Positions 1 to 8,684 are shown, numbered from the stretch's first letter. The stretch is DNA of 21,303 nt from Chlamydiota bacterium (GCA_011065005.1 JAAKFP010000002.1:1-21303); one strand, 5' to 3'. The notes: generated from the sequence alone by a model not told the origin. Program-made: numbers and translations.

Positions 1-42
1 TCGTGTAAAATCCACGTCTTTTCCTATGTTTAATGTTTATCT

Positions 43-80
43 GTTTTGGAGATCCCTCCTTGAAAGAGATCTCCTCAAAC
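43..80 (-). terminator. Hairpin downstream of the ancestral gap stop
   Basis: The 7-bp arms GGAGATC (48-54) and GATCTCC (68-74) pair across a 13-nt loop. The stem extends with GTTT/AAAC after a small bulge. Read on the minus strand it lies about 10 nt beyond the stop codon that gap would have without the mobile element at 107-263, so it may be the original gap terminator. No U-tract follows on the minus strand. On the plus strand TTTTTCTT follows at 83-90, so it could instead serve a gene entering from the left. The remainder of 1-106 holds no gene I can support. Confidence 0.35.
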
Positions 81-106
81 GGTTTTTCTTATGCCCTTCC
101 TGCTAA

Positions 107-263
107 GGGCTCGTGCAGAAATAACTTCCGCATTTCTGCTAACACATCATCTTCATCTGCTTTGTTGCAAATCCTTGAAAACTAACAAGTTGTCTGCGAA
201 TTTGCGCCTCGCATCTGAAGCGCTAAGTCACCAGAAACGCACAACTTATTTTTGCACGAGCCC
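107..263 (+). mobile_element. 157-bp MITE-like element, copy 1
   Basis: The element is flanked by the direct repeat TAA (104-106 and 264-266), read as a 3-bp target-site duplication. Its ends are inverted repeats: the outer 11 bp GGGCTCGTGCA is perfect, and about 30 of 37 positions match when the repeat is extended inward. It aligns without gaps to 14532-14688, with about 13 differences. No complete gene lies inside, so it must be mobilised in trans if it is active. A 3-bp TNA-type duplication is known for the IS1031 subgroup of the IS5 family and for related PIF/Harbinger elements; assignment to them is inference. The right end overlaps the last five codons of gap and supplies its stop codon. 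Confidence 0.75.
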
Positions 264-1277
264 TAATGCTGGTTCCTTCGATGCCATAAAGACAAGAAAG
301 TCCACGATACGGGCAGCATATCCCATCTCATTATCATACCAAGCAACAATTTTGTAGAATGTGTCGTTAAGGGCTATTCCGGCGTCTTTATCGAATATCG
401 AAGAGTATGTGCTTCCAATGAAGTCAGAGGACACGAGTGGTTCATCGCAGTAGGACAGTATGCCTTTCATTTCCCCTTCTGCCGTTTTCTTCATTGCACT
501 GCAGATCTCGCCATATGATGTTGACTTACTCAAGCGAACTGTGAGATCGACAACGGAAACGTCTGCTGTAGGAATACGGAATGCCATTCCTGTAATTTTG
601 CCTTTCACTTCGGGAATACACAACCCGACGGCTTTTGCTGCTCCAGTGGAAGCGGGAATAATGTTTTGCGTTGCGCTTCTACCACTTCGTAAGTCTTTTG
701 CAGAAGGACTATCTACAGTAGGTTGTGTTGCAGTGACTGCATGTACTGTTGTCATCAACCCTTCTTCGATGCCAAAATTATCTAGCAGGACTTTCACAAT
801 GGGCGCTAAACAGTTTGTTGTGCAGGAGGCGTTGGAGAGGATGCGGTCTGTTTCGGGATTGTAATTGTTGTGATTTACTCCCATAACAAAGGTGGGTATC
901 TCCCCTTTGGCAGGTGCTGAAATGATAACTCGCTTTGCTCCGGCTGTGAGGTGTTTTTCGGCCAACTCCGGTTTTGTAAAAAGACCGGTGGATTCGACGA
1001 CGTAGTCAACACCCAAATCTTTCCACGGTAGCTGTGCTGGGTCTTTTTCAGAAAATACTAGGGTCTTTTTTCCATTGACGACTAGGCTATTCCCTTCGAC
1101 CTTAACGTCTTGGTTAAAACGACCGTGTGTGGAATCGTATTTTACGAGATAGGCCAAATTATCGCAGGGCACTAGATCGTTGATAGCGACGATATTCAGG
1201 TCGCTGCGTCCTGCTGCCAGGCGAAATACTAGTCTTCCAATCCGACCAAATCCATTGATAGCAATATTAACAGTCAT
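246..1277 (-). CDS. gap: Glyceraldehyde-3-phosphate dehydrogenase
   Basis: Glycolytic and gluconeogenic enzyme that oxidises glyceraldehyde 3-phosphate to 1,3-bisphosphoglycerate with NAD in the cytosol. The Rossmann motif NGFGRIGR is at residues 8-15. Asp34 in AINDL suits NAD rather than NADP. The catalytic Cys152 lies in [12 protein letters not shown] and the base His179 in [10 protein letters not shown]. The length, 343 residues, is a little above the usual 330-335. The ATG at 1277 has a GGAGG ribosome site 6 nt upstream and a promoter at 1332-1360. Residues 339-343 (GLVQK) and the stop come from the mobile element at 107-263; without it the protein would end ALAGRA at 342 residues. The catalytic core is intact, so activity is probably kept. 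It follows rplQ, as gapA (CT505) does in Chlamydia. Confidence 0.97.
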   Translation of the reverse strand: MTVNIAINGFGRIGRLVFRLAAGRSDLNIVAINDLVPCDNLAYLVKYDSTHGRFNQDVKVEGNSLVVNGKKTLVFSEKDPAQLPWKDLGVDYVVESTGLFTKPELAEKHLTAGAKRVIISAPAKGEIPTFVMGVNHNNYNPETDRILSNASCTTNCLAPIVKVLLDNFGIEEGLMTTVHAVTATQPTVDSPSAKDLRSGRSATQNIIPASTGAAKAVGLCIPEVKGKITGMAFRIPTADVSVVDLTVRLSKSTSYGEICSAMKKTAEGEMKGILSYCDEPLVSSDFIGSTYSSIFDKDAGIALNDTFYKIVAWYDNEMGYAARIVDFLVFMASKEPALGLVQK

Positions 1278-1331
1278 GACTTTCCTCCAATAATGTTCTT
1301 TGAGCGTTGATTTTGCGGCTCATTTATCGCT

Positions 1332-1360
1332 AGCATAATCAAGTCAGTAGCTAATGTAAA
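1332..1360 (-). promoter_or_regulatory. Sigma-70-type promoter for gap
   Basis: Minus strand: TTTACA (1360-1355), 17-nt spacer, TATGCT (1337-1332). The start would fall near 1325, giving a leader of about 48 nt. It lies in the 159-bp spacer between rplQ and gap, one of the larger gaps in the window, which suggests that gap is transcribed separately from the ribosomal operon. Called by eye only. Confidence 0.5.
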
Positions 1361-1436
1361 GAGGAAAGAATCCTCGGATTTCGAATTTGAAGTAAAGCGT
1401 AAACCTCTAGAGTTTAGGCTCATAAAATGAAAGGGA

Positions 1437-1865
1437 CTATTCCTCAAGGTATTCAATAAAGCACGTTTGGGCATTATCCCCTACGCGTTTTGTATTTCTG
1501 ATGATTCGAGTGTAACCTCCCTTTCGAGAAGCAAACCGTGGTCCTAGCTCATCAAAGAGCTTGTTAATGGTGAATCGATCATCATTGTATGATATGGTGT
1601 TCCCCTCCCGAGCAGATCTCGCGTCCTTTGTTGTTAGAGGATTAAATCGTATCATCATCTGACTTATAGCGCGGCGTCGGCTGGCAAGTGTATTGCTTTT
1701 CGCTAGAGTGATCATCCGATCTGCATAGCGGCGGAGTAGCTTTGCTTTAGGCAGTGTTGTTTTAATGCGCCCATTTATGATTAGAGATTTCAACATATTA
1801 GCCATTAAACAACGTCGATGGGACGAAGTGCGATTGAGTTTATGTTTATCTTTTAAGTGTCTCAT
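1437..1865 (-). CDS. rplQ: Large ribosomal subunit protein L17
   Basis: L17 binds 23S rRNA near the exit of the peptide tunnel. The 142-residue product has the family opening [24 protein letters not shown] and the typical basic helices [14 protein letters not shown] and KDARSAREG. It ends with an acidic YLEE tail. It starts 15 nt after the rpoA stop and is the last gene of the ribosomal block. Weak dyad symmetry lies downstream (around 1375-1415), but I see no clear U-rich terminator. Confidence 0.96.
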   Translation of the reverse strand: MRHLKDKHKLNRTSSHRRCLMANMLKSLIINGRIKTTLPKAKLLRRYADRMITLAKSNTLASRRRAISQMMIRFNPLTTKDARSAREGNTISYNDDRFTINKLFDELGPRFASRKGGYTRIIRNTKRVGDNAQTCFIEYLEE

Positions 1866-1880
1866 TTGATACCTTCAAAA

Positions 1881-2996
1881 TTATTCTTCATTTGTTATTG
1901 GGAATTCTGCTTTTGGATGCATCTCCTGGTACTCTTGGACTTTCTCCTTAACGTTATCTAGGGTGATTCCATATTTAGTCAAGTCCATACCCAGTGACAG
2001 CCCCATTTCATGAAGCTTGGCTTTGATTTCATTGAGTGACTTTTTCCCGAAATTTCTGAACTCTAACATACGTCGTTCAGGTATCGAAACGAGCTCAGCG
2101 ATGGTTTCAATGTTCGCACCGCTTAGGCAATTTGTTGATCTGACGGAAAGCTCAATTTCATCGATACGAAGTGAGAGTTTTTCCATGATTTCATCTTTAT
2201 CGCCGTCCCCTTCTTCTTGCACTTCTTCGAAGGCTAGGGTATGCGTTTCGATTTTGTTGAAGACGTCGAAGTGTTTGAGGGCGATTTGCGCAGCAAACCC
2301 GATAGCTTCTGTCGGAGTTATCCTTCCGTCAGTTGTCACTTCTAGGACGAGCCGATCGAAATCGGTATCCTGGCCAACTCGAGTATTTTCGACAAAATAA
2401 TGGACTAGGTGAACGGGTGAGAATGCGGCATCGATAAGAATCTCGTCGGCGGTCTTGTCGGAAACATCGTGTCTTTCAGAGGGAACATATCCTTTTCCAA
2501 AAGCAACGCGCAGATCTATCTGCTTCTTCATTGGTTTGGTGACTGTGAAAAGATGGAGATTGGGGTTGACAATATCAAAACTGCCCTCATCGATGATGTC
2601 CCCAAATTTTATCTCAACTTGGCCATTATTGTTGTTGAGGTCATCCTGGGTAATTTCTAGAACTTTTGTTAGAATACGTTGCTCGCGGGAATTTACGGTT
2701 TCATCCATGGGAAGTTTACGTAGCAAAGCACCTTTGAGGTTTAAGATGATGTTGGTCATGTCCTCTACGATGCCATCGATCGCCATGTACTCATGGGGAA
2801 CTCCCTCAAGGCGGCATGCGATAATCGCTGGGGCTTCCAGAGCGGTCAACATCAAACGCCTCATTGAATTTCCAAGGGTATGCCCAAATCCCCTTTCAAA
2901 CGGTTCGGCTACGAATCGAGCAAACGTATCTGTTGCTGTGTTTTCCTCTAGTTCGATTTTCTCAGGCATTTCAAATTTGCCATATCTGACACTCAT
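1881..2996 (-). CDS. rpoA: DNA-directed RNA polymerase subunit alpha
   Basis: Alpha dimerises to seed polymerase assembly, and its C-terminal domain contacts UP elements and activators. The N-terminal dimerisation domain carries the conserved GFGHTLGNSMRRLML stretch at residues 37-51. The C-terminal domain (roughly 275-345) has the paired helix-hairpin-helix pattern LSVRSTNCLSGANIETIAEL and FGKKSLNEIKAKL. The length of 371 is close to chlamydial alpha and longer than the E. coli 329, because of a tail after the C-terminal domain. The ATG at 2996 has AGGAG 7-8 nt upstream. rpsD, which separates rpsK and rpoA in many bacteria, is absent here; a hairpin-rich 128-nt spacer takes its place. Confidence 0.97.
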   Translation of the reverse strand: MSVRYGKFEMPEKIELEENTATDTFARFVAEPFERGFGHTLGNSMRRLMLTALEAPAIIACRLEGVPHEYMAIDGIVEDMTNIILNLKGALLRKLPMDETVNSREQRILTKVLEITQDDLNNNNGQVEIKFGDIIDEGSFDIVNPNLHLFTVTKPMKKQIDLRVAFGKGYVPSERHDVSDKTADEILIDAAFSPVHLVHYFVENTRVGQDTDFDRLVLEVTTDGRITPTEAIGFAAQIALKHFDVFNKIETHTLAFEEVQEEGDGDKDEIMEKLSLRIDEIELSVRSTNCLSGANIETIAELVSIPERRMLEFRNFGKKSLNEIKAKLHEMGLSLGMDLTKYGITLDNVKEKVQEYQEMHPKAEFPITNEE

Positions 2997-3029
2997 GAAG
3001 CATCTCCTAATAATGACTTGTTAATTGTG

Positions 3030-3114
3030 AGGCTTTATGCCTTCACTGATAAATTAACCCAGGTTTCTTATCCTGGGGGTAAATTTACGTAAGCATCCTA
3101 ACTCACGAAGGATG
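3030..3114 (-). promoter_or_regulatory. Three hairpins in the rpsK-rpoA spacer
   Basis: Three consecutive stem-loops: CATCCT/AGGATG (3094-3099 with 3109-3114, 9-nt loop), CCCAGG/CCTGGG (3058-3063 with 3072-3077, 8-nt loop) and AGGC/GCCT (3030-3033 with 3039-3042, 5-nt loop). None is followed by a clear U-tract on the minus strand; the middle one is followed by TTAATTTAT. They may tune rpoA relative to the upstream ribosomal genes by attenuation, RNA processing or protein binding. The function is inference. Confidence 0.4.
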
Positions 3115-3124
3115 ATTTCAACTG

Positions 3125-3532
3125 TTAAACGCGGCGACGCTTACGTGGACGGCAACCGTTGTGTGGCACGGGGGTTTTATCTCGTATCGCGGTCACTTGA
3201 AGCCCTGCACTTAGTAAGCCTCTTACGGCTGATTCACGACCTGCTCCGGGCCCTTTGAGGTTCACTTCAATCTCTCTCATTCCGTATCCCATAGCAATTT
3301 TAGCGGCTTCCTGGGCGGCGACTGTCGCTGCGAATGCTGAGGACTTTCTCGATCCCGAGAATCCAACTTTTCCTGCGGTTGCCCAAGCGATTACTTTTCC
3401 TGCGGGGTCAGAGATGGAAACGACCGTATTGTTAAACGTTGCTTTTACATGTCCAATACCAGCTGGCACATGTTTTGCTACTTTCTTTTTCGTTTTTACT
3501 GAACTTTTTTTGCTTACGCTTTGTTTTGCCAA
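3125..3532 (-). CDS. rpsK: Small ribosomal subunit protein S11
   Basis: S11 sits on the platform of the 30S subunit near the mRNA exit and E site. The product has 135 residues: a lysine-rich N-terminal tail of about 25, then the family core beginning [20 protein letters not shown]. The core includes [17 protein letters not shown] and ends in the conserved basic tail [13 protein letters not shown]. It starts 19 nt after the rpsM stop, with an AGGAGA-type ribosome site. Confidence 0.96.
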   Translation of the reverse strand: MAKQSVSKKSSVKTKKKVAKHVPAGIGHVKATFNNTVVSISDPAGKVIAWATAGKVGFSGSRKSSAFAATVAAQEAAKIAMGYGMREIEVNLKGPGAGRESAVRGLLSAGLQVTAIRDKTPVPHNGCRPRKRRRV

Positions 3533-3551
3533 GGTTATAATCTCCTGTTAA

Positions 3552-3920
3552 TTACTTTTTCCTACCGGCTACGGTCTTTTTTCTACCTTTTCTTGTTCTC
3601 GCATTGGTTTGTGTGCGTTGGCCACGTACCGGCAATCCGATTCGGTGTCGAAGGCCTCGATAGGTGTGGATACTGATTAATCGTTTGATGTTGTTTTGCA
3701 CTTGTCGGCGCAGATCTCCTTCAACAGCGTATTCGGATTGTAGGTGGCTGTTGATCCTCGCGATGTCATCCTGAGTAAGTTGTCTTGCACGCATATTGGG
3801 GTCGAACCCCAGGGTTTCGACGATATCTTTCGCTCGACTCAGTCCTATTCCAAAAATGTAAGTAAGGCTAATTACGAGCCTTTTATTGTCTGGTATATCT
3901 GTACCAATTACTCGTGGCAT
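3552..3920 (-). CDS. rpsM: Small ribosomal subunit protein S13
   Basis: S13 lies in the 30S head, contacts P-site tRNA through its tail and forms inter-subunit bridges. The 122-residue product shows the start [15 protein letters not shown], the helix-turn-helix region [15 protein letters not shown] and the rRNA/tRNA-binding segment [31 protein letters not shown] lies 6 nt before the ATG. It is the first gene after secY; the infA and rpmJ genes often found between them are missing. A candidate promoter lies 27 nt upstream at 3947-3975. Confidence 0.96.
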   Translation of the reverse strand: MPRVIGTDIPDNKRLVISLTYIFGIGLSRAKDIVETLGFDPNMRARQLTQDDIARINSHLQSEYAVEGDLRRQVQNNIKRLISIHTYRGLRHRIGLPVRGQRTQTNARTRKGRKKTVAGRKK

Positions 3921-3946
3921 TGATCTCTCCTAAAATTTCTCATAAA

Positions 3947-3975
3947 ATAGTAACAAATTTTCACATATATCGCAA
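3947..3975 (-). promoter_or_regulatory. Candidate internal promoter before rpsM
   Basis: Minus strand: TTGCGA (3975-3970), 17-nt spacer, TACTAT (3952-3947), each 4 of 6 to consensus. It sits in the 80-nt gap between secY and rpsM, wider than most gaps in the block, and could drive rpsM-rpsK-rpoA-rplQ separately. Called by eye. Confidence 0.35.
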
Positions 3976-4000
3976 AGGTTTATCCACCATATGTTTAACT

Positions 4001-5371
4001 TTACCGCCCTCTAAATCGTCCTCGTTTCATGAAGCCGTCATATCGTTTCATTAAGAGGTGGGATTCAATTTGCTTCATGGTATCTAAAACTACTCCTACT
4101 AAGATGAGTAGGGCTGTTCCTCCAAAGAAATAGCTGATGGTTTGTGGAACGCCTAGCATCCTACCCATAATTGTTGGCAGGATGGCAATGAGTGCTAGGA
4201 ATACGGCTCCGAGAAGTGTTATCCGATTCATTGTGTGTTCGAGGTACTCTTGTGTGGGTTTTCCTTGTCGGATTCCGGGGATAAAGGCGCCATTTTTCTT
4301 CATATCGGAGGCAATTTGGTCTGGTCGGAATTGTGTTGCGGTCCAGAAGTAGGTGAAGAAGATGATTAGCAGGACAAATAGTATGATGTATGACATCGAT
4401 CCGGGTGTTATCCAGCTGACGGCGACGCCTAGCCAGTTGCCTTGTCCGATGAATGCTGCAAGGGTAGCGGGAAACATGAGTAGTGAGGAGGCGAAAATAA
4501 CGGGAATGACTCCGGCGTAGTTAATCTTTAGTGGGATGTAGGAGTTACCTCCTTGCATTTCTTTTCTACCGACGACCCGTCTAGCGTATTGTAGGGGAAT
4601 GCGTCTATGGCCTTGTATAATTAGGATTGTTCCGATTGTGACAAATACGAAGACTCCGAGTAGGACAGCTACGGTGGCGAAATTCATTTGGCCGGCTTCT
4701 TGTGAGTCGAGGTTGAGTTGTTGGATAATCATTCCAAAGGCTGTGGGGAGTTGGGAGATGATCCCTAACGAGATGATCAGGCTCATGCCGTTGCCTATTC
4801 CCTTTTCGGTAATTTGTTCACCGATCCACATGAGAAATACTGTTCCTGTTGTCATTGTGAAGACGGTAATCATGAAGAAGAGAAGCGGGATGCCGAGTAG
4901 TTGTATGTTCAGGAGGTCACCGTCGATGATTCCGGGTCGGGAGATATTCATTTGGATAGCGTATTTTGCAAAGAGTGTTGACTGGATGACTGCTAGCACC
5001 ACTGTGAGGAATCGTGTCAATTTGTTTATTTTTCGTCTTCCTTGAGCGGGATTTTCGCGAACTTCACGTTGTAGTGAGGGCCACAGAGCGACGAGTAGTT
5101 GCATGATGATGGATGCTGAGATGTAGGGAACAACTCCGAGGGCTATGACGGTCATTTGGGAGAAGGCGCCACCTGAGAATATGTCGACCATTTGGAAGAG
5201 GTTTTGCCCTCCTCCTGTTGCATGCCGAAAGAAGCTTACGGCGATTTCGCCGTTTATTCCTGGAACGGGAACGAATCCTCCGATGCGGCAGACTGCTAGC
5301 AGAAGAAATGTGAACAGAATTTTCGTCCGCAACTCGGGGATAGAAAAAACTCTTTGCAAAGCTTGGTTCAT
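4001..5371 (-). CDS. secY: Protein translocase subunit SecY
   Basis: Central channel of the Sec translocon in the inner membrane. The 456 residues show about ten hydrophobic segments. The first follows the amphipathic start [19 protein letters not shown], and the next is preceded by the plug-like [18 protein letters not shown]. The cytosolic loop with the signature [14 protein letters not shown], the [30 protein letters not shown] loop and the basic C-terminus [16 protein letters not shown] are typical. The ATG at 5371 follows the rplO stop by 3 nt. A GGAG lies rather far upstream (about 14 nt) and a weaker AAGAG closer in. Confidence 0.97.
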   Translation of the reverse strand: MNQALQRVFSIPELRTKILFTFLLLAVCRIGGFVPVPGINGEIAVSFFRHATGGGQNLFQMVDIFSGGAFSQMTVIALGVVPYISASIIMQLLVALWPSLQREVRENPAQGRRKINKLTRFLTVVLAVIQSTLFAKYAIQMNISRPGIIDGDLLNIQLLGIPLLFFMITVFTMTTGTVFLMWIGEQITEKGIGNGMSLIISLGIISQLPTAFGMIIQQLNLDSQEAGQMNFATVAVLLGVFVFVTIGTILIIQGHRRIPLQYARRVVGRKEMQGGNSYIPLKINYAGVIPVIFASSLLMFPATLAAFIGQGNWLGVAVSWITPGSMSYIILFVLLIIFFTYFWTATQFRPDQIASDMKKNGAFIPGIRQGKPTQEYLEHTMNRITLLGAVFLALIAILPTIMGRMLGVPQTISYFFGGTALLILVGVVLDTMKQIESHLLMKRYDGFMKRGRFRGR

Positions 5372-5374
5372 AGT

Positions 5375-5833
5375 TTACTCTTTTTCTCCGACAGTAAATG
5401 GAATTTTTGCTTTTTGTAATTTATCACGTGCACCGCTAGAAATCGCATCGACATTTATGGTGACTTTTTTTGTCAGTTCGCCTTTTCCTAAGACTTTGAC
5501 TCCTACTATTTTCCCATTGATATAACCGTGTTGTCGTAGAGTTTCCTCATTTACGATATCGCCATCATTGTACAGTTTTTCAATTTGGCCAAGGTTAATT
5601 GCATCAAAAACTTTACGGAAGCGGGCGTTACTGAAACCGCGAATTGGCAATTTCATAAAAAGGCGAAATTGTCCCCCTTCGTACCCGAGTCGGCGTTTAT
5701 ATCCGGATCGAGATCCGGCACCTTTTTCCCCTCGCCCGCAAGTTTTGCCCATGCCGGAGCCTATACCTCTTCCGACGCGTTTGCGACCTTTTCTTTCTTT
5801 TTTTGTATTCTTAAGATTATTGAGTTTAAGCAT
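5375..5833 (-). CDS. rplO: Large ribosomal subunit protein L15
   Basis: L15 is a late-assembly protein of the 50S subunit with an extended N-terminus that threads into 23S rRNA. That glycine- and arginine-rich tail is clear: KRVGRGIGSGMGKTCGRGEKGAGSRSGYKRRLGYEGGQ. I place the start at the ATG at 5833 (MLKLNNLKN, 152 residues), because GAGGT lies 5 nt upstream and Chlamydia L15 begins alike. A longer reading to 5863 adds ten unrelated residues. This start overlaps the rpsE stop by 8 nt. The rpmD gene (L30) normally between rpsE and rplO is missing, as in chlamydiae. Confidence 0.95.
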   Translation of the reverse strand: MLKLNNLKNTKKERKGRKRVGRGIGSGMGKTCGRGEKGAGSRSGYKRRLGYEGGQFRLFMKLPIRGFSNARFRKVFDAINLGQIEKLYNDGDIVNEETLRQHGYINGKIVGVKVLGKGELTKKVTINVDAISSGARDKLQKAKIPFTVGEKE

Positions 5834-6329
5834 TTTTACCTCTACTCTTTCGGATCTCATCACGAGTTACAAGCTGACCTAGAGCTTTAAAAGTGGCTTT
5901 CACTTGGTTTATGGGGTTATTCGCTCCTAAGTTTTTTGCCATGATATCTTTGATTCCTGCCATTTCGAGTACGGCACGAACTTTTGATCCGGCAATTACT
6001 CCTGCGCCTTGAGGGGCGGGTCTCAAGAGAATTTTTGCACCGTCCCATTCAACGATTATTTCATATGGGATGGTGGTTCCTTCCATTGAGAACGTTTGCA
6101 GGTTTTTGCGAGCGGCTTCACCTCCTTTTTTGATGGCGTCGGTCAATTCGTTAGCTTTTGCAAACCCGTATCCGACTTTGCCTTTACCATCACCAACGAG
6201 GATGAGGGCGGAGAAGCTAAACTTGCGGCCACCTTTCACTACTTTAGAGCAGCGATTAATGTAGAGAACCTTTTCTTCTAGTTCGCTTGATTCTTTTTCT
6301 TTGGGCTGTCTGCCAGTTTGTTTTGCCAT
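5826..6329 (-). CDS. rpsE: Small ribosomal subunit protein S5
   Basis: S5 lies at the mRNA entry channel and affects decoding fidelity with S4. The 167-residue product has a charged N-terminal extension, the double-stranded-RNA-binding-like domain (VLYINRCSKVVKGGRKFSFSALILVGDGKGKVGYGFAKA) and the C-terminal domain with LRPAPQGAGVIAGSKVRAVLEMAGIKDI. AGGAT precedes the ATG. The reading frame runs 8 nt into rplO, which suggests translational coupling. Confidence 0.97.
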   Translation of the reverse strand: MAKQTGRQPKEKESSELEEKVLYINRCSKVVKGGRKFSFSALILVGDGKGKVGYGFAKANELTDAIKKGGEAARKNLQTFSMEGTTIPYEIIVEWDGAKILLRPAPQGAGVIAGSKVRAVLEMAGIKDIMAKNLGANNPINQVKATFKALGQLVTRDEIRKSRGKNA

Positions 6330-6368
6330 TGATTTATCCTAGTCTTTTAGGCTTTATGTTGTTATTCA

Positions 6369-6740
6369 TTAAAATTTTAACCCTGCTCCACGTGCAGCGT
6401 CGGCTAATTCAGCGAGAATTCCATGATATTTATGTGGACCTCGGTCGAAGATAACTTCTTTGATATTTTTCTTTTGTGCGAGTTCTGCGATTTTTTCACC
6501 GAGTTTTCGCGCTGAGTTTTTGTTTTTCGAATTAAATTCCGTTTTACGGAATTCTTTAGCGCGTGTAGATGTCGAGGCGAGGGTTTTTCTCTCTTCATCG
6601 TCGATGAGTTGGACTTCTATATGAGCGTTGCTTTTGACGACGGAGAGCCTGGGTTTCAGGCTATTACCTTTGAGGTATTTTCTTACCCTCATGGATCGTT
6701 TTTTGCGCAAAATTTTCTTTTTAAGTTCTATCGTTTTCAT
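6369..6740 (-). CDS. rplR: Large ribosomal subunit protein L18
   Basis: L18 binds 5S rRNA with L5 in the central protuberance. The 123-residue product has the basic N-terminus KKKILRKKRSMRVRKYLKG, the LKPRLSVVKSNAHIEVQLIDDE strands and the C-terminal signature VIFDRGPHKYHGILAELADAARGAGLKF. AAGGG lies 4 nt before the ATG at 6740, overlapping the 9-nt gap to rplF. Confidence 0.96.
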   Translation of the reverse strand: MKTIELKKKILRKKRSMRVRKYLKGNSLKPRLSVVKSNAHIEVQLIDDEERKTLASTSTRAKEFRKTEFNSKNKNSARKLGEKIAELAQKKNIKEVIFDRGPHKYHGILAELADAARGAGLKF

Positions 6741-6749
6741 AATACCCTT

Positions 6750-7292
6750 TTAACTTTTAGCTGCAGATTTTCCAGCTTTTCTTCGGACATATTCTCCAAC
6801 ATACCGTATCCCTTTCCCCTGATATGGTTCGGGTGGTCGAATCGCTCGAATTGTTGAAGCAAACTGTCCAATTTGTTGTTTATCGATACCGGTGATGATA
6901 ATCTTGGTATTTTTTTCGATCTTCACTTCAATGCCGGCAGGGATAGCTATCAGTGTTGGGTGGGAAAGGCCAACCTGTAGGTTAAGGTCATTGCCTTGCA
7001 CTGCGGCCCTGAAGCCTACTCCGATCATTTCTAATTGCTTTTCAAACCCCTGAGTGGTTCCGTGAACCATATTTGCGATGAGTGTTCGGTAGAGTCCGTG
7101 GAAATTGCGCATATTGGTTGTTTTCGCATCTGGGGATACTATAATATTGTTGTCTTCGACTTTGACAATGATCCCATCTCTTATGTCTTGTTCAATGAGG
7201 CCTTTTGGCCCTTTGACAGAGACTGTTGATCCTGAGATTTTTACTTCAACACCACTTGGTACTGGAATTGGAAGCTTACCTTTACGTGTCAT
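6750..7292 (-). CDS. rplF: Large ribosomal subunit protein L6
   Basis: L6 lies near the sarcin-ricin loop and the factor-binding site. The 180 residues include GVEVKISGSTVSVKGPKG, the chlamydia-like GFEKQLEMIGVGFRAAVQG and the RNA-binding end RAIRPPEPYQGKGIRYVGEYVRRKAGK. I choose the ATG at 7292 (MTRKGKLPIPVPSG), because AGGAG lies 8 nt upstream. An upstream in-frame reading to 7346 would add 18 residues that overlap rpsH and do not look like L6. It follows rpsH by 22 nt. Confidence 0.96.
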   Translation of the reverse strand: MTRKGKLPIPVPSGVEVKISGSTVSVKGPKGLIEQDIRDGIIVKVEDNNIIVSPDAKTTNMRNFHGLYRTLIANMVHGTTQGFEKQLEMIGVGFRAAVQGNDLNLQVGLSHPTLIAIPAGIEVKIEKNTKIIITGIDKQQIGQFASTIRAIRPPEPYQGKGIRYVGEYVRRKAGKSAAKS

Positions 7293-7314
7293 GATATATT
7301 CTCCTATCCTATAA

Positions 7315-7716
7315 TTACCAAACGAGGCAAATGAGTTCGCCGCCAATTTTTAATTTAGTAGCTTCTGCTCCAGAGATAACGCCTTGCGAGGTCGAGAGTA
7401 TTGTCAACCCTAGTCCTCCGTAGAAGCATGGGATGTCATCATGTCTGACGTACTGTCGCAGCCCTGGTTTAGAGATTTTTTTCAGCCCTTTAATCACGGG
7501 ATTTCGTCCTTCGCTATATTTCAGAAAGATTCTAATCGTTCCTCTTTGTTCATTCTCTTTTTTTACAAGGAAGTTCTCAATAAAACCTTCGTTTTTGAGT
7601 ATTTGCGTAATACTTCCCTTCATTTTACTCCAGTGGACATCAACATAGCGGTGTTGGGCCATTATTGAGTTTCGTATCCTTGTGAGCAAATCGGCTACTG
7701 GATCACTTATTGCCAT
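7315..7716 (-). CDS. rpsH: Small ribosomal subunit protein S8
   Basis: S8 binds the central domain of 16S rRNA early in assembly; in E. coli it also represses the spc operon by binding rplE mRNA. The 133-residue product matches the family from DPVADLLTRIRNSIMAQH to the C-terminal RNA-binding signature VLSTSQGVISGAEATKLKIGGELICLVW (ILSTSQG in this copy). AGGAG precedes the ATG at 7716. rpsN, usually between rplE and rpsH, is not here. Confidence 0.96.
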   Translation of the reverse strand: MAISDPVADLLTRIRNSIMAQHRYVDVHWSKMKGSITQILKNEGFIENFLVKKENEQRGTIRIFLKYSEGRNPVIKGLKKISKPGLRQYVRHDDIPCFYGGLGLTILSTSQGVISGAEATKLKIGGELICLVW

Positions 7717-7735
7717 GAGTCTTCTCCTATAAATT

Positions 7736-8293
7736 TTATAAGGTTACCGTTACTGGCAAGTTACTAAACGGCATTCCAAGTAATCTTAAGAGTTCGATAC
7801 TCTCTTCATCATTTGTAGCACTTGTAACAAATGTAACGTGCATACCTTGTGAACGTTTAACCTCGTCGAGGTTGAGTTCAGGAAAAATCTGTTGGTCTAC
7901 GAGACCAATAGTGATGTTTCCATTTCCATCGCCTTTAGGTTTAAATCCTCTAAAGTCGCTAATCCGCGGGCATACGATATTGTAGAATCGGTCGATGAAG
8001 TCATACATTCGCTTGCCGCGTATGGTCACTTTTATTCCGATGGGCGACCCTTCGCGCAATTTAAAGTTTGCGATAGACTTTTTTGCTTTTGTGAGAATGG
8101 GTTTTTGCCCTGAAATCAGGGTGAGTTCATTGACACAATCTTGCATTGCGTTTTTATCTTTCGAGGCTTCGGCGATTCCCATATTGATGACTACTTTCCT
8201 AAGTTTAGGGATCATCATCATGTTGCTGAAGTTGAACTTTTTTTGAAGCTCACCTTTGATTGTTTCTTTGTATCTTTTCTTTAACCTTGACAT
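7736..8293 (-). CDS. rplE: Large ribosomal subunit protein L5
   Basis: L5 binds 5S rRNA and contacts P-site tRNA and the 30S head. The 185-residue product includes [39 protein letters not shown], the [14 protein letters not shown] loop and [28 protein letters not shown] use the ATG at 8293 (MSRLKKRY, as in Chlamydia). A TTG nine nucleotides upstream (8302) is less likely. The ribosome site is weak (AAGAAG). Confidence 0.95.
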   Translation of the reverse strand: MSRLKKRYKETIKGELQKKFNFSNMMMIPKLRKVVINMGIAEASKDKNAMQDCVNELTLISGQKPILTKAKKSIANFKLREGSPIGIKVTIRGKRMYDFIDRFYNIVCPRISDFRGFKPKGDGNGNITIGLVDQQIFPELNLDEVKRSQGMHVTFVTSATNDEESIELLRLLGMPFSNLPVTVTL

Positions 8294-8330
8294 GGTACTC
8301 AACTTACTTCTTTATAATGTTCCTGTTTTG

Positions 8331-8684
8331 TTATTCCGCGTTTTTCCGGATGTAACGGAAGGGGACGTCTGTATCGCCTTCTTTGTATACAAGCAATCGT
8401 TTTCCTTCTTTATCGAAACCCACGCGGAGTTTGCGTGGCTTTTCTTCATCGACGCAGAGAGCAACGTTAGAGATGTGTATTGGCTTTTCCAATTCAATGA
8501 TGCCTCCGGAGGGGTTTTGTTCCGTACGTTTCACATGTTTCTTTTTTACGTTGACACCTTGTATTACGATTTTATCGTTTGTGCGAGAGAGCACGGAGCC
8601 AACGAGTCCTCGGTCATTGCCGCTGACGACCATGACTTTGTCACCTTTACGAATGCGTTTATTGTGGTTTGCAGTTTTTTTCAT
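8331..8684 (-). CDS. rplX: Large ribosomal subunit protein L24
   Basis: L24 is one of the two initiators of 50S assembly and lies at the tunnel exit. The KOW motif is clear: IRKGDKVMVVSGNDRGLVGSVLS, followed by VIQGVNVKKKHVKRTEQNPSGGIIELEKPIHISNVALC (VNVKKKHVK is the family hallmark). The start at 8684 (MKKTANHNK, 117 residues) has AGAGGA 6 nt upstream. A longer reading to 8729 overlaps rplN and lacks support. Confidence 0.95.
   Translation of the reverse strand: MKKTANHNKRIRKGDKVMVVSGNDRGLVGSVLSRTNDKIVIQGVNVKKKHVKRTEQNPSGGIIELEKPIHISNVALCVDEEKPRKLRVGFDKEGKRLLVYKEGDTDVPFRYIRKNAE

Noticed and set aside
91..357. Plus-strand 88-codon reading frame crossing the mobile element and the gap 3' end
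   Set aside because: It is antisense to gap, spans the element boundary and has no family features.
1274..1474. Minus-strand 66-codon frame in the rplQ-gap spacer
   Set aside because: It overlaps the end of rplQ and the gap start and covers the gap promoter; no recognisable protein features.
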